This document shows positions 5,951 to 13,347 of a DNA stretch of 28,374 nt, one piece after another. The DNA is taken from positions 1 to 28,374 of IMG/VR virus record IMGVR_UViG_3300028041_000005; one strand, 5' to 3'. Every line of letters starts with the position of its first letter. Positions within the stretch are counted from its first letter, which is position 1. A program made the translations under genes and the position numbers. The notes under the pieces were generated by a model. It made no database searches. It saw nothing but the letters and a program-made list of their open reading frames with translations, and was not told the DNA's origin. The stretch is from a virus.

Positions 5951-6213
5951 CGCTCGTTCCTCACGCGATACGCCAGGACAGCGGTCAGCGCGCCGGCGGC
6001 CAGTTGATGGGCAGCCGGCCCGATCTCGTAGGTGGCGGGCTCAAGAGCCCGGAGACGCCACTCCAGGACATCGCACAGGCGCAGGGCTTCACGGCGGAGC
6101 GCGGCACTCTCGACACGCGCCTCGTCCCACTCTCGCTCGGGCACGGTAACCATCGCCGGTTGACGCAGGCCGCCCGCAGTGCGCTGCTGGCTAGGAGTCG
6201 TCGCTGTGGGCAT
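5947..6213 (-). CDS. Early protein of unknown function (88 aa)
   Basis: ATG 6213 overlaps the Cro-like gene's stop (TGATG); a GTG one codon upstream also overlaps it. The product is mostly helical, with a charged central segment (REWDEARVESAALRREALRL) and a C-terminal Ala-rich helix (AAHQLAAGALTAVLAYRVRN). No Cys pair, nuclease motif or HTH is visible. Second gene of the leftward operon, so made right after the switch is thrown. It could be a small regulator or an antagonist of a host protein, but nothing in the sequence decides. Confidence 0.65.
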   Translation of the reverse strand: MPTATTPSQQRTAGGLRQPAMVTVPEREWDEARVESAALRREALRLCDVLEWRLRALEPATYEIGPAAHQLAAGALTAVLAYRVRNER

Positions 6214-6413
6214 CACGCGGCCGCCCGAATGGCCGAGCGGATACGGGCGATGAGCTCAGGGCTCGCCGACCGTTTGCCGGCCTCGATGTTCGAGAGATGG
6301 CCAGCCGATATTCCCGCGGCGGCGGCGATGTCAGTCAACTTCGCGCCGGCCATGACGCGCTCGACCTTCAGGGACCGGCCGAGCACTTGATCCGGCGTGG
6401 TGACTGCCCGCAA
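6213..6413 (-). CDS. Cro-like XRE-family regulator, first gene of the leftward operon (66 aa)
   Basis: Start TTG 6413 is preferred: GGAGGG lies 6 bases before it, whereas the earlier TTG 6437 falls inside the operator. Residues 10-58 are a classic Cro/C1 helix-turn-helix (LTDIAAAAGISAGHLSNIEA followed by GKRSASPELIARI). The protein is almost only the HTH, like Cro proteins. It is divergent from the XRE repressor at 6514-6909 across a palindromic intergenic region, the layout of a lysis-lysogeny switch. It likely represses both directions at higher dose and commits the phage to early expression. An excisionase-like role is a lesser possibility. Confidence 0.85.
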   Translation of the reverse strand: MRAVTTPDQVLGRSLKVERVMAGAKLTDIAAAAGISAGHLSNIEAGKRSASPELIARIRSAIRAAA

Positions 6414-6432
6414 AACTCTCCCTCCGACCGCT

Positions 6433-6479
6433 GACAAATCTTTGCTGACCTAGCCTAGGCTTGCCGGCAAGAGTTTGTC
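6433..6479. promoter_or_regulatory. Large palindromic operator between divergent XRE genes
   Basis: GACAAATCTTTGC (6433-6445) is inverted at 6467-6479 (10 of 13 positions). Both arms are centred on the perfect palindrome AGCCTAGGCT (6452-6461). A second perfect palindrome, TTGCCGGCAA, lies at 6461-6470, and CAAGTC/GACTTG form a further inverted repeat at 6479-6497. These are the likely binding sites of the two XRE proteins and overlap the promoters. Confidence 0.75.
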
Positions 6480-6481
6480 AA
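6452..6481 (-). promoter_or_regulatory. Leftward early promoter
   Basis: On the minus strand TTGACA (6481-6476) is followed after 18 bases by TAGGCT (6457-6452), a typical actinobacterial sigma-70 -10 form. Transcription would begin near 6445 and the TTG start at 6413 follows its Shine-Dalgarno. The -10 sits in the central palindrome of the operator, so repressor binding would block it. A rightward TAGGCT also exists (6456-6461), with only a weak CTGACA 19 bases before it. Confidence 0.65.
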
Positions 6482-6513
6482 GTCACTCGGAGACTTGTTT
6501 GCTAGGCCAACCC

Positions 6514-6909
6514 ATGCTGTGGCGGCTACCGTCCGCCGCAGTGACGCGAGAAGAGGACCAGCACGCTCAGCGCCTCGGCTATTGGCTGCGCCTCGTCCGG
6601 GAGCGCTTGGAGATCACTCAATCGGCCGCGGCAGAGGCGGCCGGACTTTCGCGTGGCTCGGGATCCACGGTCAGCCTGTGGGAGCGCGGCCAGCGGCCGA
6701 TCAGCGTCGTTCAGCTCAGGCGCCTGGCGCGGTTCTACGGGGTGCCGGCGTCGCTCTTCCTCAATCCGCCGAAGACTGACGAGGAACGCCTGGAAGATGC
6801 TCTCTCCGACGCTGCAAGGCTAGAGCGCGAGGACTGGGCAGCGGAACAGGATCAAGGCCGAGGAGCTGACGACGAGCCCGGCGACGGGCGTCGTAAACCG
6901 CTTCAATGA
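6514..6909 (+). CDS. XRE-family repressor of the immunity switch (131 aa)
   Basis: ATG 6514 is used as start; a TTG at 6475 lies inside the operator and a GTG at 6541 is the other option. Residues 20-80 form a long HTH_3 domain (LGYWLRLVRERLEITQSAAA, then STVSLWERGQRPISVVQLRR, then LARFYGVPASLFL). The remainder is a short charged tail. No LexA/CI-type Ser-Lys peptidase domain is present, so induction by RecA-stimulated self-cleavage is unlikely; an antirepressor or dilution would be needed. It is the only regulator on the plus strand and opposes the leftward early operon. The last 40 residues look compositionally odd and the reverse strand is also open there. Confidence 0.83.
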   Translation: MLWRLPSAAVTREEDQHAQRLGYWLRLVRERLEITQSAAAEAAGLSRGSGSTVSLWERGQRPISVVQLRRLARFYGVPASLFLNPPKTDEERLEDALSDAARLEREDWAAEQDQGRGADDEPGDGRRKPLQ

Positions 6910-7087
6910 GACAGGCCTCGATGGCTTCGACCTTGGCGGGCTCGTTAACGGGCTCAGGCAATGCGATGCCCTCCCTAGGCCGCCCCGTCATTCACATCAG
7001 CGAGGCGCTCCGATGGCCGGTTGCTCCGGCGGTCTAGCATCAGTGGACAGCGTGCCAAGTACGCATGACGCAGGGAAGGGAGGGTTC

Positions 7088-7438
7088 GTGACGGATCAGG
7101 CTAGTCCAGGCAAGTCTCGTCGGAGGAAGGTGATGATCGCCGCGGCGGTCGCCATCGTCGTTCTGGTAGCGCTGATGGTCGCCATCCCGCGGGACCGCGG
7201 CGGTGCGCCAGGCCAGACGGAACGGTCGCCGGCGGCCAACTACGTCGAGCAGTACGGTGGCTCGCAAGCGGTCTACGACAGGATCGCCGCGACGAGCGAC
7301 TGTGGTGAGCTCCAGGCTTCGTTCGATCGGGCTGCTGCGGACAATGACCGCGCGGACGCTGGCACACCGGAGCATCGCTGGACCCTCGGGTACATGACGG
7401 CGGCGGATGAGCGAATGAAAGCCGTCGGCTGCTACTGA
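7088..7438 (+). CDS. Membrane-anchored protein encoded downstream of the repressor (116 aa)
   Basis: GTG 7088 is chosen because GGGAGG stands just upstream; a start at 7013 would add a non-coding-like stretch. The basic N-terminus (about residues 1-14, SPGKSRRRK) is followed by one membrane helix (VMIAAAVAIVVLVALMVAIP, residues 15-34), then a 75-residue exported domain with two cysteines (DCGELQ and GCY at the very end) that could form a disulfide. The motif GTPEHRWTLGYMTAADERMK resembles small actinobacterial secreted or membrane proteins I recall as uncharacterised. Same strand and direction as the repressor, so it may be expressed in lysogens and alter the cell surface, for example in superinfection exclusion. 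That role is inference. Confidence 0.75.
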   Translation: MTDQASPGKSRRRKVMIAAAVAIVVLVALMVAIPRDRGGAPGQTERSPAANYVEQYGGSQAVYDRIAATSDCGELQASFDRAAADNDRADAGTPEHRWTLGYMTAADERMKAVGCY

Positions 7439-7447
7439 GGCTCTCGG

Positions 7448-8812
7448 CTAGTAATACTCGGTCACGATCACGACGCCATTAGCACCAACACCACCAGCCT
7501 GCGCTGCTGAAGATGGACCAACGAAAGCCCCGGCCCCGCCACCACCGTAAGCCTTGCCAGCAACACCGGGGCCAGTTGACTCCGGGGCACCGGCTATGCC
7601 TGAGAGCGCAGAGGCACCACCGTGGCCACCCTCCGATCCAGCGTTTCCGGTACCCGTCGCGTTGAGCCCGTCGCCACCCGGAATGTTCAGGTCGCCGCCT
7701 GAAGCGGAGCCACCGACTCCGCCCTTCGCGCTGAACGCTGCTGCTGCTGCGCCCGACGTGACACCGCCCGCGCCGCCGTTGCCCTCAACGGTTGTAATGC
7801 CCGTACCCGCGAATGAGGAGGCCCCACCCGCATTACCATTGTTCGCTCCTGCTGCTGGAGCCGAGCCGCCAGCCCCACGGGTGACGGTACAACTTGCCGG
7901 AAGCACCGACGCAGCAAACAACTTCCGAGCATAGCCCCCAGCCCCGCCACCGCTACCACCCGTGCGCTGCCCGGAACCTGTCAACGCACCCGAGGCACCT
8001 GAGCCACCCGCACCGACCACTTCCACATCAATCGCGACAAGCCCGGCGGGCTTGGTCCACGTAGCGCCCGCCGTGTAGACCCGGACGATCGGAGCAGTCG
8101 CGCCGCCCGTCGGCGTCGCCCACGTCCGATCGCCTCGCAGGAACGTCGAGGAGCTCGGCGTGCCCGTGCCCAGTCGAGCAGCCGCGACGCGCGCGCTGGC
8201 GTCGTTGTCGAGCCCGGCGTAGCCGTTCTGCGCGTTCCTCTCGGAGCGCAGCTGATACCCGGCGTGCGGATTGCCCGCGCCGGCGTGCGCATTGAGCTCA
8301 TCTTGCGTCGCCAGCCCGAGCGCGTCGTGACCTGCCAGATCGGGATGCGTGCCGCCGCCGGTATCGTCGATCCACTCGAAGACGCCCGTCGTCTTGTTGA
8401 CGCGCAGCCGCTTGTGCTCGGCCAACGGCAGCTCGCTCGGGTCGGCGTAGGGCGGATTGAACGCGACCGCCGCGCCGCCTGCGCCGCCGCGGATGATCTG
8501 CCAGTCGCGCGTCATCGGGTTCGTCATTCCGACGACGGCTTCGCCACTGACCGCCAGCGCGTTCCGGTTCAGGACTTCGGTGATGATCTGATAGCCGCCC
8601 AGCCGGAAGACGTGGACGTGATCGCCTGGCTGGACCGTGAGACTCGGCGGGACGAAGAAGCCGGGTATCGGCATTGACGACGGACCGCCCAACCGGACCA
8701 TCGCCTGCGAGCCCTCGACCGAGTCGACGACGCCGTCGCTCCACGCCTGGCGGACCGAGCGCAGCTCGTCGCCGACGATGCTTCGGATCAGTTCGACGAT
8801 CTCCGTGCTCAT
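7448..8812 (-). CDS. Tail adhesin: N-terminal OB-like baseplate domain and C-terminal Gly-rich domain (454 aa)
   Basis: ATG 8812 overlaps the stop of the hub-like gene (ATGA). Residues 20-85 look like an OB-fold spike/baseplate attachment domain (GVVDSVEGSQAMVRLGG, VQPGDHVHVFRLGGYQII). Residues 150-235 are a fibre-like linker (HDALGLATQDELNAHAGAGN, STFLRGDRTWATP). From about 240 a domain opens with VYTAGATWTKPAGLVAID and continues as a Gly/Ala/Ser repeat rich in GGAGG, NGGAG and GGVGG, ending in GANGVVIVTEYY. This is the phage glycine-rich domain type (I believe Pfam Gly_rich_2), found at receptor-binding tips. It is the last structural gene and ends 10 bases from the convergent membrane-protein gene. 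Confidence 0.8.
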   Translation of the reverse strand: MSTEIVELIRSIVGDELRSVRQAWSDGVVDSVEGSQAMVRLGGPSSMPIPGFFVPPSLTVQPGDHVHVFRLGGYQIITEVLNRNALAVSGEAVVGMTNPMTRDWQIIRGGAGGAAVAFNPPYADPSELPLAEHKRLRVNKTTGVFEWIDDTGGGTHPDLAGHDALGLATQDELNAHAGAGNPHAGYQLRSERNAQNGYAGLDNDASARVAAARLGTGTPSSSTFLRGDRTWATPTGGATAPIVRVYTAGATWTKPAGLVAIDVEVVGAGGSGASGALTGSGQRTGGSGGGAGGYARKLFAASVLPASCTVTRGAGGSAPAAGANNGNAGGASSFAGTGITTVEGNGGAGGVTSGAAAAAFSAKGGVGGSASGGDLNIPGGDGLNATGTGNAGSEGGHGGASALSGIAGAPESTGPGVAGKAYGGGGAGAFVGPSSAAQAGGVGANGVVIVTEYY

Positions 8813-9894
8813 GCAATGAGGCTCCGGACACGGCGCGACTGCATCGTCATATTGCCCGCGCGCAGCGGGATCGTGAGCTTGTCGAGCAGGAACGCATCGT
8901 CGTACTCCGGGAAGCGGACGACGCTGCGCTCGGTAATGAACGGCAGCGGCATCGCGGCAGCCGAGTAGTCTTCGTCAGCGAGTGCGCCCTCGTAGAGCAG
9001 CCGGAGCGCAACGGCGTTCGCAGCCGCCTGCGTATGTATGTCGGTCGAGACGAACCGCGGGCGCGGCCGATCGCCCATCGGCCCGGAGCCGTCTGGCGGA
9101 TTGTAGGTCGGCGAGTTCGGGTTCAGGTCCCGCGCCTGGGCCTCGATCGGATAGCGGTCCGGCCCGATGCCGACGACGATCGTCCGGTTAAAGATCTGCC
9201 GCCGAGCCTTCAGCGTCCGGTCCGTCGAGAGCAGGATCGACGCCTCGCCCGGCTCGAACGTCCAGTCCGGAGCCTGAGCCGACGGATCGACGAATGGCCG
9301 GAGCGTCGTCCGGCCGTAGGGATCGTCATAGAGCTCCAGCGCGTGAGCCGCCGCGATGGTGTGCATCGCGGCGAGGATGTTCTCGCCCTCGTCGAACGTT
9401 CGCGTGGCCTGGAGCGTCGCGAAGCCGTCGTCGAGGTCATAGAGCTCCGGCGCCGTGCCCAGCCCGCCGAGCCCGCCGAGCTGAAGGATCGCGTCCCGAA
9501 CCCGCATCCGCTCCGGCAGCGTGACGGCCGAGCTGAACTGCTGATCGGCGATCATCTGCCGACCCCATAGGCGGATCCGGACTTGCCGCTTGCCGCCGAC
9601 TTCGTCGACGAGCCCGGTCATCATCGGAACGTATTGCGGCACGCCGGCGACAATCGCGCCGCGCTCCAGCCGCCATATCCGGCCTGGCGCGATCAGCGCG
9701 TCGAGCGCCGCGTCCTCGTTGGTCAGCGTCAGCGAGCCTTCCCGTCGAATCTGCCGAAGCCGGTCGATCGAGACCGAGCCCTCGAGCAACCGGCCGGGAA
9801 CTTCCGAGACGACCGTCTCCAGGTCATCGTCGACGACCAGCGCCCGAGCCGCGAGCGTGTAGTTCCCCGATCGGTAGGCGTCGACGAGCGACAC
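8809..9894 (-). CDS. Tail hub-like protein (361 aa)
   Basis: ATG 9894 begins 4 bases after the upstream stop. The beta-rich product (VSIDRLRQIRREGSLTLTNE, PYVPMMTGLVDEVGG-type strands, VRIRLWGRQMIADQQF) and its place between the large baseplate protein and the adhesin match siphophage tail-hub or Tal-type proteins, and resemble small proteins of the ReqiPepy6 Gp37-like or DUF5047 class. I infer a gp27-like fold that closes the tube and connects to the adhesin, whose OB domain would sit on it. No lysin motif (no NlpC/P60, lysozyme or peptidase residues) is visible. Confidence 0.7.
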   Translation of the reverse strand: MSLVDAYRSGNYTLAARALVVDDDLETVVSEVPGRLLEGSVSIDRLRQIRREGSLTLTNEDAALDALIAPGRIWRLERGAIVAGVPQYVPMMTGLVDEVGGKRQVRIRLWGRQMIADQQFSSAVTLPERMRVRDAILQLGGLGGLGTAPELYDLDDGFATLQATRTFDEGENILAAMHTIAAAHALELYDDPYGRTTLRPFVDPSAQAPDWTFEPGEASILLSTDRTLKARRQIFNRTIVVGIGPDRYPIEAQARDLNPNSPTYNPPDGSGPMGDRPRPRFVSTDIHTQAAANAVALRLLYEGALADEDYSAAAMPLPFITERSVVRFPEYDDAFLLDKLTIPLRAGNMTMQSRRVRSLIA

Positions 9895-9897
9895 GGC

Positions 9898-12800
9898 TCA
9901 GAACCCGGCCGCCTCGGGCCCGACTTCGACGCCGGATAGCGTCAGCGACGTGTAGCCGGCTTCCGACTCGGACGGGACGACGGACTTCAGCTTCGAGTAG
10001 ATAACCCGGCCGCGCGGCGTCTTCACGATGACGATTCGCCCGAGCTGCTTGTCTTCTTCGAGCAGCCGGACGACGCCCTCGTCCTCGGCGGGCATCCATA
10101 GTGGCAGCTCCCACTCTCGGCCATACGTCCCGAGCGTGACGACGCGCTTATAGTTCGCGCCTTCCGGCTCGTATTCCGCGGTCTGCGTTGGCATGCCGCC
10201 CGAAAGCCCGGTCCGCGCCCAGCGTAGCTCGACGGGGATCCCGTCCGAGCCGATGCGCCAATACCCGTCGACCTCGAGGAGCGCCGAGCCTTCGATCGGA
10301 GCGGACTCGGCGAAGCCGTTGTCCTGGGTGACCCGGACGATCGTATCGATCATATGCGGAGCGCCCCGGAAGACGAACGACGTCGTCGCCTTGTCGCTGA
10401 TCGTCGCGATTTGCCGGAACTGCCCGAAGACGGAGCGCGCGTAGATCGCGTAACGGTCGAACTCGGCCGTCGTGAGCCCCGACTGGTCCCACGAGACGAC
10501 GATCGCCTTCTGATCCTCGTCCGGCGTCAGGGCGAGTCCGGTCAGGGCCGGTGGAGTCGCGAAGTTCGTCGTGAACGTCCGCGTCAGCGTCGCCGTCAGC
10601 CCGTACTGATCCCAGACGGTCAGCGTCCAGGTGACGGTCGCGCCGGTCGGCAGCGTGCGCCGCGGGATCGTATGCGCGCCCGTCGTGCCCATCGCCGAGA
10701 CGACGCCCGAGTCATAGATCGGATTGCCGGCGACGGACGCCTCAACCCGGAACCGAGCCTGAGTCCGCGAGATTGTCCAGCTGATCGTCGGCGTCGGATC
10801 GGTGATCGCCGCGGCGTTCGCCGGAGTGACCGACGAGAGCGCCGGAGCTGCCCGTCGACGGAGCAGGAAGGCGTCCGAGTAGTCCGACCGAACGAGTGCC
10901 GTATCGTCGTAGCGAGCCCGGAGCCGGTAGAGCGTGTCGACAGCCAGGGCGTCGGCGCGGAGATCGTCGACAAACATCTCGAACGTCTGATTAGAGCCGA
11001 CGCTATGCGAGACACGGATCTCGATGCCCGAGACCTGCGCCCAGTTCACGGTCCCGCCGGTCGACGCCGGAGACGTGCGCGTCATCGCCGTCGTCGTCCA
11101 GACTCCATTCGCGCCGAGCGTGAGAGTGAACTGCGCGAAGTTCGCCGCGTTGCCCGAGAAGATGAAGCGGAGCGCCATCGTCTGCCCGGTGAGCGTCTGC
11201 GACCGCAGGACGGCGATCCTGAACGTCGACACGTTCGACAGATCGGTCCAGAGCGTCCCCGAGCGCAGCGCGTCGTAGAGCGTCGAGATGCTCGTCGTGC
11301 CCGACGCCAGGTTTGTGAAGGCAAGCTTCAGCGATGCGTTGCCCTGGGTCGCCCAGCCCCCCACGTTGTCCTGGTAGGTCAACGCGACGCTCGCTCCGGC
11401 GACGAAGCCCGACTGGGCAGGCGTCAGCGAGCCCGGCTGGTCGAAGCTCACGATCTGTAGCGGGTCGGTCGCGTCGTCGATCGCATGCAGCACCCGGACG
11501 AAGCGGCCGAGAACAGCCGCGGCCGAGCTCTGCCATTCGACTTCACGGAGCCGCGGATACTCGTCGTATCCGAGATCGCGGTCGATATCGCGGAACGGGA
11601 TCACGAGCCGCGGACGAGAGGATGACGTGACCCACTCGCCGTCGAGCTGCTGGACGTGCTGGACGCCGCCTTCGACCGCGAGTGCGACCGGATACGGTGC
11701 GCCCGGTGCGGCGTTGATCCGGATCCGCTTTTGATCCGAGAACGGTCCGGGATCGGCGTTGCCGGCGACGCGAGCCCGCGCGTCGACCATCGGCTCCGAG
11801 CCCCAGTCCCATAGGTTCGCCGGGACGACGAAGTCGCGAAACGCCGCCGATGAGAACGACTGAAGCCCGAAGTCGTGGAGCAGGACGCCTGTCGGCGAGT
11901 AAAGCCGGACCTGGGCCTGGTCAATGTTCCCGCCGCCCGGATCCGAGACTCGAACCGTCGGCGTCCGCGTGTCGATCTTTACCGTCTGGTCGGCCGGATG
12001 ATTGGTCGTCCCGACGCGGATCTGGACGGTCGGCCCAAGCGCCTCGTACTGCGTGAAGTAGAGATCGCCCGTCTGGTCGCTCGCGACGTCGTCCTTATTC
12101 CAGACGCGGAAGCGATGCCGGTACTTCACGCCATAGGCGAGCGCCGAGCCGCCATAGGTGATCTGCGGCCGCGTCGGCAGCCCGCCGATCGACACCTTCC
12201 CGGACGCGTACTTCGTGACGACGCCGCTCGGCGTGTCCTGGTAAACGATCCACTCGATCGCCGTCGCGCCTTCGCCTGCCGGATCGTTCGACGTGATCGA
12301 GATCGCGCCGGTCGGCGTCAGCGTCGCCGGAGTGACGCTCGGGTTCGTCGCAGACGGCTTGTACGCCGGCGTCGCCTGTAGCAGCCCGCTCCACGGGCCC
12401 CAGAGCCCCGAGACGCGCGCGAAGCGAATCCGCCACTTGCCCGCCGTCCGCGGCGTCAGCCCGGTCAGTGTGTGCGAGCGCGTCGCGTTATGCGCCGTCG
12501 TCGCCGTGACCGTGTCCGTCTTCAGCGGCGTTCCGGGATCCTGATCGGTAGCCGACGTCGGATACCACTCCACCTGGAAGTGCGAGCTCGACTTGCCCTC
12601 CGGGTGTGTATGAAGCGCCGAGACGGTCAGCGTGTTGCCGTTCGTCGAGCCCTGCACCGTGTTGGCCGGCGGCGCCATGTTCGACGGAGCGTTCGGCGCG
12701 ACCTCGGTCTCGATCGAAGCTTCGCCGTAGGGGACGCTCGTCGTATGCCGCGAGTAAAAGCTGATCCGGCGAGCAGCGGTCGTCTCGTCGTACCCGGTCG

Positions 12801-13344
12801 AAGCATCGGCCGCGATCAGCCGGACGCGAAGCTCGGTCTCCTTCGCCGCCCATGCGGCCCGGACCATCGCCGTTATGGCGATCCGGAGCCAGGAGTCGAT
12901 TGCCGGGACGCCGTCGTACTTGACGCGATCCGTCGTCGAGTGCGTCGGACCGGGGAAGCGGCCGGTCGAGCTCCCAGATGCGTACTGAGTGCATTCGCCC
13001 GTCGAGCCCGAGTTCTCGGTGAATGCTGCGGTCAGCTTCTCGATCCAGAACCGCGGGCCGGAGCCCATCGAGAAGCATCCCTGAGTGCCTCGGACGCGAA
13101 GGTTCAGCCAGTAGCCGATGATCTGCTCGGCTGCTGTGACGCCGGCGAGCTGCCCGGCCGTATAGACGCCGTTCGTAACGGTCCCGAGCGGAATCCGGAG
13201 CAGGACGCGGCCGGCGCCCGAGCCGGCTTCGAACACGGCATATCCGACCTGGAGCCGGTTCCCGAGCCCATTCCCGTAGTTCCCGCCGCCGGCCTGCTGG
13301 ACCCACGTATCGAGATCGACGTTCGACGTCCGCGTTTGGGCCAT
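9898..13344 (-). CDS. Large multidomain baseplate / distal tail protein (1148 aa)
   Basis: ATG 13344 follows the tape-measure stop by 4 bases. Residues 1-215 look like a carbohydrate-binding jelly-roll of the DNRLRE/CBM96 type (VLLRIPLGTVTNG, IIGYWLNLRVRGTQGCFSMG, PAIDSWLRIAITAMV). Several Fn3-like modules follow (about 220-330, 335-430, 845-945, 955-1045), each ending in a WSG/TPA or LTGLAL-type junction. A beta-sandwich region lies between (580-830), and the last 95 residues resemble a distal-tail-like domain (YGREWELPLWMPAEDEGV, VKTPRGRVIYSKLKSVVPSE). It occupies the slot of a distal tail (Dit) protein but is several times longer. Likely a baseplate scaffold with several sugar-contacting modules. 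Domain limits are approximate. Confidence 0.7.
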   Translation of the reverse strand: MAQTRTSNVDLDTWVQQAGGGNYGNGLGNRLQVGYAVFEAGSGAGRVLLRIPLGTVTNGVYTAGQLAGVTAAEQIIGYWLNLRVRGTQGCFSMGSGPRFWIEKLTAAFTENSGSTGECTQYASGSSTGRFPGPTHSTTDRVKYDGVPAIDSWLRIAITAMVRAAWAAKETELRVRLIAADASTGYDETTAARRISFYSRHTTSVPYGEASIETEVAPNAPSNMAPPANTVQGSTNGNTLTVSALHTHPEGKSSSHFQVEWYPTSATDQDPGTPLKTDTVTATTAHNATRSHTLTGLTPRTAGKWRIRFARVSGLWGPWSGLLQATPAYKPSATNPSVTPATLTPTGAISITSNDPAGEGATAIEWIVYQDTPSGVVTKYASGKVSIGGLPTRPQITYGGSALAYGVKYRHRFRVWNKDDVASDQTGDLYFTQYEALGPTVQIRVGTTNHPADQTVKIDTRTPTVRVSDPGGGNIDQAQVRLYSPTGVLLHDFGLQSFSSAAFRDFVVPANLWDWGSEPMVDARARVAGNADPGPFSDQKRIRINAAPGAPYPVALAVEGGVQHVQQLDGEWVTSSSRPRLVIPFRDIDRDLGYDEYPRLREVEWQSSAAAVLGRFVRVLHAIDDATDPLQIVSFDQPGSLTPAQSGFVAGASVALTYQDNVGGWATQGNASLKLAFTNLASGTTSISTLYDALRSGTLWTDLSNVSTFRIAVLRSQTLTGQTMALRFIFSGNAANFAQFTLTLGANGVWTTTAMTRTSPASTGGTVNWAQVSGIEIRVSHSVGSNQTFEMFVDDLRADALAVDTLYRLRARYDDTALVRSDYSDAFLLRRRAAPALSSVTPANAAAITDPTPTISWTISRTQARFRVEASVAGNPIYDSGVVSAMGTTGAHTIPRRTLPTGATVTWTLTVWDQYGLTATLTRTFTTNFATPPALTGLALTPDEDQKAIVVSWDQSGLTTAEFDRYAIYARSVFGQFRQIATISDKATTSFVFRGAPHMIDTIVRVTQDNGFAESAPIEGSALLEVDGYWRIGSDGIPVELRWARTGLSGGMPTQTAEYEPEGANYKRVVTLGTYGREWELPLWMPAEDEGVVRLLEEDKQLGRIVIVKTPRGRVIYSKLKSVVPSESEAGYTSLTLSGVEVGPEAAGF

Positions 13345-13347
13345 CTT

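Noticed and set aside
4717-6390. Plus-strand 557-aa frame opposite yqaJ
   Set aside because: Antisense of a protein with clear nuclease motifs; composition typical of a GC-rich shadow frame.
6761-6991. Minus-strand 76-aa frame overlapping the repressor C-terminus (helical, VEAIEACLIEAVYDARRRAR)
   Set aside because: It looks somewhat protein-like, but it overlaps the plus-strand repressor by 149 bases, has no clear ribosome site and would be the only antisense gene here. Left open, not annotated.
7439-7447. Terminator between the convergent membrane-protein and adhesin genes
   Set aside because: Only nine bases separate the stops and no stem with U-run is present; transcription may end within the opposing genes.
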